A DNA stretch of 41,109 nt, from positions 1 through 41,109 of the forward strand of contig JAAYUD010000019.1 of NCBI GenBank assembly GCA_012517855.1. The letters are read 5' to 3'. This document shows, one piece after another, positions 1 through 7,636 of the stretch. Position numbers and translations under genes: made by a program. Every line of letters begins with the position of its first letter. The stretch's first letter is position 1. The notes beneath the pieces were generated by a model. The model was not told the origin of the DNA, searched no databases, and was given only the letters and a program-made list of their open reading frames with translations. Source of the stretch: Bacteroidales bacterium (GTDB lineage: Bacteria; Bacteroidota; Bacteroidia; Bacteroidales; Bacteroidaceae).

Positions 1-355
1 AACAAAGGTCGTTATCAGAAGGAAGACGATCCGCCATCATCTTCAGCGCGCTGTCATCCCGTAGATAGTCACAATCGTTGGCATCCTCATAACCGCAAAG
101 AATCTGACCCACGCGTTGACGAAGCATATCGCGGTGGCTATGCAGTATCAAGGATTGATTACGATAGTCGGGAATGCAAGCGGCGATCTCATCCAGGAAG
201 GAACAATTGTTTTTATCCATAAGAGCCAAGCCTCCATTGGAAGAGAGGTCGGGAGCATCAAAATCGGCCTTTACTTTTTTACCTTTGATAAGTACAGGCA
301 GAAAAAATAAATTTTTTAATTGATTTTCTGTATTTAAAGTGGTATCTTTGCGCAT
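1..355 (-). CDS. IS1380-family transposase, N-terminal part (truncated by window edge)
   Basis: The minus strand is open from an ATG at 355-353 to the window edge. It encodes about 118 residues beginning MRKDTTLNTENQLKNLFF. Recognisable blocks are ADFDAPDLSSNGGLALM at about residues 32-48, a conserved N-terminal block of this family, and QILCGYEDANDCDYLRDD at about 85-102, the first Asp-rich segment of the DDE nuclease fold. The transposase would cut and paste its own element. The reading frame is intact as far as it can be followed, so the element may be functional, but about two thirds of the protein is off the window. The chosen ATG directly follows a stem-loop that could block its ribosome site. 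Confidence 0.85.
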   Translation of the reverse strand, partial: MRKDTTLNTENQLKNLFFLPVLIKGKKVKADFDAPDLSSNGGLALMDKNNCSFLDEIAACIPDYRNQSLILHSHRDMLRQRVGQILCGYEDANDCDYLRDDSALKMMADRLPSDNDLC

Positions 356-432
356 AGGAAGCTATTCAGTAATTTGATTATTAGTACTTTAAAGTTACTG
401 CTTTTTGCCGACATGGCAAAGGATAGCTTCCT
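356..432 (-). promoter_or_regulatory. Stem-loop in the transposase leader covering its ribosome-binding region
   Basis: AGGAAGCTAT (356-365) and ATAGCTTCCT (423-432) are a perfect 10-bp inverted repeat immediately upstream of the transposase ATG. An inner hairpin TTTGCC/GGCAAA spans 405-420. In a transcript reading in from outside the element, the stem would pair the bases just before the start codon. Many insertion sequences limit transposase translation from read-through transcripts this way. The repeat is seen directly; the regulatory role is inferred. Confidence 0.55.
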
Positions 433-459
433 TTTTTTGTTGACTGTGAATTATTCAGG

Positions 460-790
460 TTAGAAAAAGATATGAGCGAATTTTAAACAGACTCTTATAA
501 TCTAGTATTTTTCAAAAACATCCATAAGCAAAGTAATTTTAATAAAACAAGTTCATATTATCCTGATTCAAATACTTTCATTTATAAAGAATATTTATCT
601 GGTATATTAAATGATTGTATAGCTTTATTTATGTAATTAAAAAGTGGTTGATTAAATCTAATTCTTCTGAATTTTATGACAAAATGATAAATTACTGAAA
701 ATTGTCAATGTAATAAATGGAAGATTTAAAAATAATGATTAATTTTGTCCACTATTGGATGTTTAACAATCGTTTAACTTAAGAGAGTTT
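460..790. other. AT-rich non-coding stretch between the IS end and the SusC relic
   Basis: No open frame with coding character, no RNA gene and no convincing Bacteroides promoter is visible. It probably represents the former upstream region of the SusC-type gene, interrupted by the insertion sequence. Confidence 0.5.
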
Positions 791-1069
791 ATGAGAAAAA
801 AATCGTTGTTCTTTGTTGCGTGCTTATTTACTAATATAGGTATTGCAACTGCACAGAATTCCGTTGTTCGGGATACTGATGTAGAAGATAATAGCAGACC
901 TTTAGTTGGTGCATTTATTTCAGTACCAGATACGTTTAAGGGGAATGTTACCGACGTTAACAGGAAGTTCTTTTTCAGAGAGCTTTCGCCTGCAAAATAT
1001 TCAAAAGTTTCTTACACAGATATGGAGTTCAAAACTGTTTATAGTACTGAAGTGAAAGTAGAGATTTGA
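791..1069 (+). pseudogene. Remnant of a SusC-type TonB-dependent receptor (5' end only)
   Basis: The 92-residue frame begins with a signal peptide (MRKKSLFFVACLF, ending near ATAQN). It continues with a degenerate carboxypeptidase-D-regulatory-like domain: PLVGAFISV, KGNVTDVNRKF and YTDMEFKTV correspond to the usual PLVGA-SV, KGTVTDVNGKF and YIGMEFKTV of SusC proteins. Intact SusC proteins are roughly 1000 residues, with plug and barrel following this domain; here the frame stops at VEI and nothing downstream resembles a plug. I read it as a decayed 5' stub rather than a working gene. The alternative is a short secreted protein that keeps only the domain. Confidence 0.6.
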
Positions 1070-1400
1070 ATAAACTCCATTTCCTTCTTAATGTTTCATA
1101 GACCTGTATGAATCTGGCAAAGGTGAAAACGTTAAAGAAGGGAAAGGCATTATCAATAATATCTAAGAGTCTTGTGCCACAACTTTTCCTCATATAACGG
1201 TTCACTTCTATATTAAGGATTAAAAATAACGAAGAAATAATTCAAAGAGTATGGAAGAGGTAATTAGACTTGCGGTAATGACCATATAAATGTTAATTGC
1301 ATATTTAACAATATTGGAATGAAAAAAATTAAATAAAACCAATTTTGTACATGGGACCATAACAATGATGGCCTATTCCGAAAATAGAAGTAAATATAAT
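1070..1400. other. Intergenic region upstream of the fimbrial cluster
   Basis: There is no convincing gene. The only promoter-like element is CAATTTTG at 1340-1347 (one mismatch to TAnnTTTG), with ATTG at 1313-1316, a spacing of 23 and so slightly long; it could start the fimbrial transcript near 1354. I looked for an inverted-repeat-flanked invertible promoter of the sort that controls some Bacteroides surface loci and saw no convincing pair. Short open snippets near 1108-1200 resemble nothing I recognise. Confidence 0.35.
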
Positions 1401-1967
1401 ATGAAAAGATTTTTCCTTGTAGTTTTCTGTTGTAGTCTTTTAACATTGGGCGCAAAGTCGCAGGTGTTAGGCGCAAAATCGAATCTTCTTTATGATGCCA
1501 CTTCCACGATCAACCTTGGTGTGGAAGCGGGTTTGTCTAAGAAATGGACACTAGATATTTCTGGTAACCTTAATCCGTGGACATTCAGTAATAACCAAAA
1601 ATTAAAACATTGGATGGTTCAGCCAGAAGCACGATATTGGTTATGCGAGCGTTTTAACGGTCATTTTTTTGGTATTCATGCTCATGGCGGTCAATTTAAT
1701 GTCTCCGATTGGAACTTTCCTGTTGCCCTTAATGTACTTAAGAATAGGCGATATGAGGGTTGGTTCTATGGTGGTGGTATCAGCTATGGTTATCAATGGA
1801 TAATAAGTAAACGATGGAATGTTGAATTTAACGTTGGAGCAGGCTATGCCCGGATCCATTATAGCAAGTATCCTTGTACCGATTGCGGACGCAAGCTTGA
1901 AGAGGGCAACTATAATTATTGGGGCGTAACGAAAGCTGGAATATCGGTAATCTATTTTTTAAAGTAA
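1401..1967 (+). CDS. DUF3575 outer-membrane-like protein of the fimbrial cluster
   Basis: The protein has 188 residues counting from the ATG at 1401, which opens directly onto a signal peptide (MKRFFLVVFCCSLLTLG); the upstream ATG at 1365 would add 12 polar residues and is less likely. The mature part is rich in alternating aromatic/polar strands (WTLDISGNLNPW, GWFYGGGISYGYQW, WNVEFNVGAGYARIHY) and matches DUF3575, a small beta-barrel-like family that accompanies fimbrial operons in Bacteroidales. A CTDCG motif sits near the C-terminus. It lies 10 bp before the DUF3868 gene, so the two are probably co-transcribed. A role in outer-membrane insertion or anchoring is inferred from context only. 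Confidence 0.8.
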   Translation: MKRFFLVVFCCSLLTLGAKSQVLGAKSNLLYDATSTINLGVEAGLSKKWTLDISGNLNPWTFSNNQKLKHWMVQPEARYWLCERFNGHFFGIHAHGGQFNVSDWNFPVALNVLKNRRYEGWFYGGGISYGYQWIISKRWNVEFNVGAGYARIHYSKYPCTDCGRKLEEGNYNYWGVTKAGISVIYFLK

Positions 1968-1977
1968 TCCAAACAAA

Positions 1978-3435
1978 ATGAAAATAAAATATATACTATT
2001 TGCATTTGTCATGATGACGGCAGTCTCGCATGCGCAGACCAGCTATCTGCAAGGAGTGAAAGTTGAAAACCTCAAGATAGGCAGGCTAAATGATAAAATG
2101 GGTGTTTCCATGAACGTCGTTATAGACGGTTTAGACATCAAGCCCAATGATATGGTTATTCTTACTCCAGTCATCAAATCCAACCATGACGAAACCAGTG
2201 TACAGTTGGCCCCCATCGTTTTGGCGGGACATAAGCGTTTCAAAATACTCAAACGCAAACAGATGTTTCACAATCCGCTTGACTTAAATAACGATAAGGC
2301 TCCTTATACTATTGTAAGGAGAAGCTACAACGAAATACAAACGGTCGCTTATACGACGGAACTGTCTCGTACTGACTGGATGAAAGACGCAAGTCTAGTA
2401 CTAAATGAAAATGTGAAAGGCTGCGCCGATTGCAACAGAGGTGAAGGTCTTTCCTATACAGTGGATAAACGTTTCCTCCCCGGAGATTATAAACCAACTT
2501 ACAAAGTGACCTATCTGATGCCCGAAGCTGAAGTAAAGACACGTAGTGAGAAACATTCTGCCACTTTCAACTTTGTTGTAGACCGTTATGAACTGCACCG
2601 TGATTATAAGAACAATGCGGTGAAACTGAACGAAGTGGATCGAATTATTCACGAAATACAGAACAATACAGACTTCAATATCACAAAATTAGATATTACT
2701 GGCTATGCTTCTCCCGAGGCATCTGTGGCACACAACCGTATCCTTGCTAAAAACCGTGCCGAAGCGTTCGCCAATTACCTAATATCTACTTTTGGCATCC
2801 CCCGCACCAGACTCCTCGTAAAAAGTTATGGTGAGGACTGGAACGGTTTGCGCAAAGCCGTAGTCGGTTCCACGCTTGCAGACCGCCAGGCCGTCCTCAA
2901 CATTATAGACCAAATATCTAACCCTGATGCCCGTGACGTCAAACTGAATAAACTTTCAGGCGGAGCCACTTACCGCACATTGCTGGATGAATATTATCCG
3001 CCTCTCCGGCGTACAGAATATACTATTGTCTATAATGTCCGCCCATTCAGCGTGGAGGAAGCTCGGGAAATAATCAAGACTAACCCAAAGTTATTGAACC
3101 TAAACGAGATGTATATGGTGGCACAAAGCTATCCCACCGGTAGTAAAGAGTTTAAGGAAGTATTCGATATTTCAGCGCGTCTTTATCCTAACAATGAGCT
3201 TTCCATTCTAAATTCCGCATCCTCCGATATTGAGGCAGGTAATGTAAATGGAGCCTTGGAACGACTATCTAAAATATCCAACAATGCCAAAGCATGGAAC
3301 GACTTGGGCGTAGGTTATGCTCTAAAAGGTAATTTGTCACAAGCAAAGAACTTCCTTGATAAAGCAGCCAATAACGGAGATACTCATGCAAAACACAACC
3401 TTGAGGAATTAGAAAAGGTTGTTGAACAGCAGTAA
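1978..3435 (+). CDS. DUF3868 / OmpA-like / TPR envelope protein of the fimbrial cluster
   Basis: The 485-residue protein has a cleavable signal peptide (cut near SHAQ, residue 19) and no lipobox. Residues about 20-120 fit DUF3868. Residues about 200-360 carry an OmpA/MotB-like domain with the signature ITGYASPEASVAHN and following NRAEAFANYL, suggesting peptidoglycan contact. The last 90 residues form TPR-like helices (AWNDLGVGYALKGNLSQAK). The architecture is that of the DUF3868 proteins usually found beside DUF3575 and Mfa genes. A periplasmic scaffold linking fimbrial assembly to the cell wall is a reasonable inference, but no direct activity can be assigned. It follows the DUF3575 gene by 10 bp and precedes the major fimbrillin gene by 58 bp. 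Confidence 0.8.
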   Translation: MKIKYILFAFVMMTAVSHAQTSYLQGVKVENLKIGRLNDKMGVSMNVVIDGLDIKPNDMVILTPVIKSNHDETSVQLAPIVLAGHKRFKILKRKQMFHNPLDLNNDKAPYTIVRRSYNEIQTVAYTTELSRTDWMKDASLVLNENVKGCADCNRGEGLSYTVDKRFLPGDYKPTYKVTYLMPEAEVKTRSEKHSATFNFVVDRYELHRDYKNNAVKLNEVDRIIHEIQNNTDFNITKLDITGYASPEASVAHNRILAKNRAEAFANYLISTFGIPRTRLLVKSYGEDWNGLRKAVVGSTLADRQAVLNIIDQISNPDARDVKLNKLSGGATYRTLLDEYYPPLRRTEYTIVYNVRPFSVEEAREIIKTNPKLLNLNEMYMVAQSYPTGSKEFKEVFDISARLYPNNELSILNSASSDIEAGNVNGALERLSKISNNAKAWNDLGVGYALKGNLSQAKNFLDKAANNGDTHAKHNLEELEKVVEQQ

Positions 3436-3493
3436 TATCATTTAAAAAGATTACAATTAATAACATTCATTTTTCAATAAATCAAACAAAAAC

Positions 3494-5131
3494 ATGAAAA
3501 AAATTCGAACAATTTTTATGTTAGGCATCGTTGCTATAGGATTGAGCCTGACAGCGTGTAATAGTGACAACACGGTGTCGGCCGGCGACGGAACCAATAC
3601 AGGTAACACCAATGTCGCAGTTAGTCTCTCCCTGTCATTGGGTAATAGCAATACCCGCGCGTTGCCGACCGACTACAATTACGTAGGCGAATGGGCTGGA
3701 AATGACGAGATCAAGACCGTTGATATCTATTTGGTTGATGCAACCAAGGCAACGGTATCTCACTCTACTTTTGATGTATCCAACGGTGATTATACAGTAG
3801 CAGCCGCAACAGATGGAAGTAAGCAGGTAATACTGACCCCCAAAAAGGCCATCAAGACAACGGCAGGAGCCAAAGCTGTTTATGCCGTTATCAATGCGAA
3901 TGCTAATATTACAAACGCTTTAAGTGCAACTACTATTCCTGAGTTTGACAATGCTTTCAAAACATTAGCCCTAACGTTGGCTAATTCCGGTACATCTACC
4001 TCGGTAAGCACATCCGCTTCAAATATAGCTGCGATTGTAAACTCCAAGGATATCATTACTATGACAAACTCCGAAGACGTAACGCTGAATGTTCAACCGA
4101 ACATCACTTCTGACCAAACATTGGCAGCCGCCGCAGGAGATGCTAGCAAGAACCGTGTAGGTGTGAAAGTTGAAAGAGCTTCAGCACGTGTGATGGTAAC
4201 CACTGCGGCAAACAGTTATGATGTGACGTCGGGTAATGTAGTCGTGGGTACTGTAAGTGATATCACTTGGGTTTTGGCACAAGGAGAAAACTCTTTATAT
4301 GTTCAGCGCAAAACTGATTATATGACGCCAAACTATGCATGGATGCCTAATGCTGATGCAGATTATTACACAAATGCAGGTAGTAAATACGACTATTCAG
4401 GTTTGTTTGAAAATAAGACCACTGGATTTGGTGGAACAACCGTTCCTCTGCTTTCTGCTTATACGGAATTGGCGGCTGACGGTTCCAACGCTGCAGCTGT
4501 TCTCGCTTCTTTAGGCTTGGATGCCAATGCAGTGAACGGTAAATTTATTTTGCCAACTACACATACTTACGGAGTTGGAAATGCTTCACTTTATAAAAAG
4601 GGCAACACTGCCTATGTTTTAGTAAGAGCCAAATATACCCCTGCAACCTATGCAGACGGTGGTACTGCCAATACAGACGGAACCTTCTATCTTGGTGCTA
4701 ATGGTAAATACTATACAACATCTGCCAATGCTGTTAATCCTGCTAACGGTGGTGTTACAAACCAAACCGTAGCTAAATATGTTGGTGGAAAAGTATTGTA
4801 TTATGCTTGGGTTAATCCGGATGTTATTCCTGACTGGTACAATTCTCCGGTATTGCGTAATAACATCTACCATATCCATATCACCGGTTTCAAAACTATC
4901 GGTACCAACTGGAATCCTCTTTATCCGGAGGATCCTGAACATCCTAACGGTCCAGGTAATACACCTTTGAATCCGGATCCGAAACCGACACCTGGTCCTG
5001 GTGAACCTAACGAACCGGTTAATCCGATTGATCCAACAGATCCATTGACTACTCCTGAAACATGGATGAGTGTAGATATAACGGTAATGCCATGGCAGGT
5101 TCATTCTTACGGTATAGATTTAGGTATCTAA
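3494..5131 (+). CDS. mfa1: Mfa1-family major fimbrial subunit
   Basis: This is a 545-residue lipoprotein precursor with lipobox LTAC (Cys22). SNTRALPTD follows at residues 52-60; Arg55-Ala56 matches the position where Arg-specific proteases trim Mfa/Fim precursors in Porphyromonas to free the acceptor groove for strand exchange. Hallmarks of Mfa1 lie at the C-terminus: LRNNIYHIHITGFKTIG, a proline-rich linker (GPGNTPLNPDPKPTPGPGEP) and the terminal strand ETWMSVDITVMPWQVHSY, which would serve as donor strand. The middle is rich in Ala, Thr, Asn and Ser, as usual for rod subunits. A stem-loop follows before the anchor gene. The exact sugar or host target of the fimbria cannot be read from the sequence. 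Confidence 0.92.
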   Translation: MKKIRTIFMLGIVAIGLSLTACNSDNTVSAGDGTNTGNTNVAVSLSLSLGNSNTRALPTDYNYVGEWAGNDEIKTVDIYLVDATKATVSHSTFDVSNGDYTVAAATDGSKQVILTPKKAIKTTAGAKAVYAVINANANITNALSATTIPEFDNAFKTLALTLANSGTSTSVSTSASNIAAIVNSKDIITMTNSEDVTLNVQPNITSDQTLAAAAGDASKNRVGVKVERASARVMVTTAANSYDVTSGNVVVGTVSDITWVLAQGENSLYVQRKTDYMTPNYAWMPNADADYYTNAGSKYDYSGLFENKTTGFGGTTVPLLSAYTELAADGSNAAAVLASLGLDANAVNGKFILPTTHTYGVGNASLYKKGNTAYVLVRAKYTPATYADGGTANTDGTFYLGANGKYYTTSANAVNPANGGVTNQTVAKYVGGKVLYYAWVNPDVIPDWYNSPVLRNNIYHIHITGFKTIGTNWNPLYPEDPEHPNGPGNTPLNPDPKPTPGPGEPNEPVNPIDPTDPLTTPETWMSVDITVMPWQVHSYGIDLGI

Positions 5132-5187
5132 GCTCTGCGGTACACAGAATAAATTCTTAAAGAATAAAAAATAAGATACACCAAAGA

Positions 5188-5250
5188 AACGGAATTGTCC
5201 TAGCATAAAGACAGCAAACCCTAAAAGTGGGGCAATTCCGTTCTCATTTT
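5188..5250 (+). terminator. Stem-loop between major fimbrillin and anchor gene (attenuator or partial terminator)
   Basis: AACGGAATTGTCC (5188-5200) pairs with GGGCAATTCCGTT (5230-5242), 13 pairs including one T-G wobble, and is followed by ctcatttt. It lies 57 bp after the major fimbrillin stop and 36 bp before the anchor start, inside what otherwise looks like one operon. It may stop most transcripts, or protect the 3' end of the major subunit message, so that rod subunits exceed anchors and tips. The structure is seen; the function is inferred. Confidence 0.65.
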
Positions 5251-5278
5251 ATAAAACCGATTAAGAAACTTTAAAAGA

Positions 5279-6295
5279 ATGCAACGAATGAAGTTTTTAT
5301 CTTACAAGATATTAATGACGCTATTCGCGTTGGGAATAATTCTATGGAGCTGTGACTCTTTTATATATGATGATTTGAAGCATTGTCCCCAAGGTGTATA
5401 TGTGAATTTTTATTCAAAGACACCTTGTGCGTCGGATTCGACATTCATCGGGAGTGTTCCATCTCTTACGGTATTTGCATTCGACAAAAATGACAAATTA
5501 GTCACATCGGTTACTGAAAAGAATGTAACATTGAGTCGTGAGCATGAGGTGTTGATGCCTGTTTCCGATGGTGACTTCACCTTTGTAGCATGGGCAGGTA
5601 TTAATGAAAAGTTTACAACCGGCTCCTTTGTCAACGGTACGACAAGTAAAAATGATGTAATGCTGACACTGAAATCAGTGTCTGGTACAGCTGAAGACCT
5701 TACAGGAACAAGGTTGTGGCAAGGTGAAAGTCCTGTGATATCGCTCCCAGATCCAGACAAGGAGGGTTCAGTATATAGGTATACGGCGATTAATACGAAA
5801 GAAATAACCAACCGTGTGACTGTAAAAGTAGAGCTGGATGAGAATACGCTCATGGAAGATGGTATACTTCCTCAAGACTTCACGGTAGGCGTTACTTCAG
5901 CCGATGGAACGATTAATATAGACGGAAACATGCCCCTTGGCGGTACTGCGTTGAATTATCCTGCACTAAATGTCCATTATTATAACTCTGGGGAGATTAG
6001 CGACACGAAAAAAATCAATTCCGTCAGTTGGGACTTCGCGACGATGGATCTGAAAACAGGTTATAACAATGTGCTTACGCTTAATTATGTAAAAGGTAAT
6101 AAAACCGTTTTCAGTGGCGATTTGATAGGCAGTATCCTGCTGCTTTATGAAAAGCAAACCAACATCAACATGGCTTGTCAACATGATTTTGTTATCAAGT
6201 TTATACTTACCGACTGCTGTGCGTCTCACATTTCATGTGATATCTTTGTGAATAACTGGCTCGTCCACAGCTATGAGACACAGTTGGGCATGTAA
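5279..6295 (+). CDS. mfa2: FimB/Mfa2-family fimbrial anchor subunit
   Basis: The 338-residue lipoprotein has lipobox LWSC (Cys25). The start of the mature protein, CDSFIYDDLKHCPQGVYVNF, is the characteristic Mfa2/FimB opening. Two transthyretin-like sandwich domains are expected; the C-terminal part ends in a Cys-containing strand (FILTDCCASHISCDIF) and a final strand (VNNWLVHSYETQ). Mfa2 proteins hold the fimbria to the outer membrane and limit its length. A second in-frame ATG at 5288 could be the true start; the longer form is reported. It sits directly after the major fimbrillin gene, as in Porphyromonas mfa loci, separated by a stem-loop that may lower its expression. Confidence 0.9.
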   Translation: MQRMKFLSYKILMTLFALGIILWSCDSFIYDDLKHCPQGVYVNFYSKTPCASDSTFIGSVPSLTVFAFDKNDKLVTSVTEKNVTLSREHEVLMPVSDGDFTFVAWAGINEKFTTGSFVNGTTSKNDVMLTLKSVSGTAEDLTGTRLWQGESPVISLPDPDKEGSVYRYTAINTKEITNRVTVKVELDENTLMEDGILPQDFTVGVTSADGTINIDGNMPLGGTALNYPALNVHYYNSGEISDTKKINSVSWDFATMDLKTGYNNVLTLNYVKGNKTVFSGDLIGSILLLYEKQTNINMACQHDFVIKFILTDCCASHISCDIFVNNWLVHSYETQLGM

Positions 6296-6331
6296 AGCAA
6301 GATTCCCTATGCCTCCCAATTCAATGTAATT

Positions 6332-7627
6332 ATGAAGAAAATAGATTATATATATATCGCATTGGCCACAGTTTTGCTTCTGTTCTCGGGATGTTCTGAT
6401 TCCGTAAATACAGATAAAACGGATCCAAACGTATATCTTTCGGTGACACGAGCGGCACATGTAGACGGTAAGGAATCCATCAATACGGACTACACCGATT
6501 ATGAAGATCGTGTGCATGACTTGGCAATGTTGATTTTTGACACTACCTCGGGTGAGAAGATTGCCGAATATTATGAGTCCGGAATAGCCATGACAAACAG
6601 TAATACGTTCGTGGTAAAACTGACTCCCGGTCAGCGCGATTTTTATTTCATAGCGAATATGCCGGATCTGAAATCCGTTTTGCAAGGTATAACCAACGAA
6701 ACGGATTTGAAAACAACCAGTATGAATACTTTGCGTGACCTAGATCCGGATCTCTACCAGAGTGCGGCATTGAACAAAGGTTTTCCCATGTCAAGGGTTT
6801 ATTTAAACCAGACTGTCACCAAAGGCGGCAATATCTACCAGCCCACACCTTTCTACCCGAATGGGGAGGATAAGGTGAAGCTCATCCGAGTTACTGCAAA
6901 ATTAGAGGTAGATTTCTCCCTATCTGCATTGACCAGTACATTAGGCGTAAAGAATGTATATTTTCATAATGCCAACCGTCAGTTCTGTCTGACGAATCCT
7001 TCGGTTACAGCACCATCTGCATATTTTACAGATGGGATGCCTTTGAAGAAAGTAAACGACGAGACTTATGTCTGCTATATGCCGGAGGCAATCATTTCTA
7101 CGGCTTCATGGAACACATCGAACAACAACACCCCCATCAATTATTTTACTATTGAGACCATGGAAGGCAAGACCTATGACATACCGATTATTTCCAACAA
7201 TAATAATATAACGACGGATTATCTGAAGAAGGCAACAGGCAATGATGCAAGTTTTACGCCCGACTATAATATATGGCGCAACCACCATTATAAATACACG
7301 GTAAACAATCTGCAGCAGATAGAGGTTCTCTATACCGTAAACGATTGGAATATGGTATACAAGTCTATTTATATGGGTTATGGCTATAATGTGGAAGTTG
7401 ATGGAACCAAGATCAACATCAATAATACGGTTCAAGCATGCCCCCCGTTTTCGGTAACCCTCAAAACCCTCAATGGCATAACTTTTAGTGACGGTACTAC
7501 CCAAAAGACGTTTACAGATGTAAGCAGTACGGCTTCTGCCTCTTATGACTTGAATACCGCACCTTTATCCGGTGATTACTTGCAGGTGATTTATAACGGG
7601 ACTGTAATGAAAACTTTTACCAAATAA
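6332..7627 (+). CDS. Fimbrillin-like lipoprotein with a C-terminal extension (candidate accessory/tip subunit)
   Basis: The protein has 431 residues, lipobox FSGC (Cys21) and an SVTRAAH motif with Arg40-Ala41 at the usual trimming position. The body fits the FimA/Mfa fold: DLAMLIFDTTSGEKI, DFYFIANMPDL and RVTAKLEVDFSL are typical strands, and YTVNDWNMVYKS resembles the final A1-type strand of fimbrillins. Unusually, about 90 more residues follow that strand, ending SGDYLQVIYNGTVMKTFTK, and look like one extra beta domain. In Porphyromonas the genes after mfa2 encode tip components (Mfa3-Mfa5), so a tip or adaptor role is plausible. It is 9 bp upstream of the next fimbrillin-like gene. No ligand can be named. 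Confidence 0.75.
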   Translation: MKKIDYIYIALATVLLLFSGCSDSVNTDKTDPNVYLSVTRAAHVDGKESINTDYTDYEDRVHDLAMLIFDTTSGEKIAEYYESGIAMTNSNTFVVKLTPGQRDFYFIANMPDLKSVLQGITNETDLKTTSMNTLRDLDPDLYQSAALNKGFPMSRVYLNQTVTKGGNIYQPTPFYPNGEDKVKLIRVTAKLEVDFSLSALTSTLGVKNVYFHNANRQFCLTNPSVTAPSAYFTDGMPLKKVNDETYVCYMPEAIISTASWNTSNNNTPINYFTIETMEGKTYDIPIISNNNNITTDYLKKATGNDASFTPDYNIWRNHHYKYTVNNLQQIEVLYTVNDWNMVYKSIYMGYGYNVEVDGTKININNTVQACPPFSVTLKTLNGITFSDGTTQKTFTDVSSTASASYDLNTAPLSGDYLQVIYNGTVMKTFTK

Positions 7628-7636
7628 CGAATAGCA

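Larger units (their letters stand above)
1..459 (-). mobile_element. IS1380-family insertion sequence, one end only (cut by window edge)
   Basis: The minus-strand reading from position 459 begins CCTGAATAATTCACAGTC, which resembles the terminal inverted repeat of Bacteroides IS1380-family elements, and leads into a transposase N-terminus. I place the outer end at 459. IS1380 elements duplicate 4 bp of target, so ttag at 460-463 is the expected candidate duplication; the matching copy lies off the left edge. The family assignment rests on recognising the transposase and the terminal sequence by eye. Outward promoters are known for related elements in Bacteroides, but I see no convincing promoter pointing rightwards here. 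Confidence 0.75.

Noticed and set aside
116-310. A 64-codon plus-strand open frame
   Set aside because: It lies antisense to the IS1380 transposase N-terminus, which has clear family motifs on the minus strand; the plus-strand peptide resembles nothing.
791-1069. Working TonB-dependent receptor gene
   Set aside because: Only the signal peptide and a decayed N-terminal domain are present; no plug or barrel follows.
1070-1400. Invertible promoter upstream of the fimbrial cluster
   Set aside because: I looked for paired inverted repeats flanking a promoter, as in phase-variable Bacteroides loci, and found only short imperfect matches; no recombinase gene is nearby.
4619-5104. A 161-codon minus-strand frame inside the major fimbrillin gene
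   Set aside because: The peptide is rich in Ile, Arg and Cys in a way typical of an antisense shadow; the plus-strand frame has unmistakable Mfa1 motifs.
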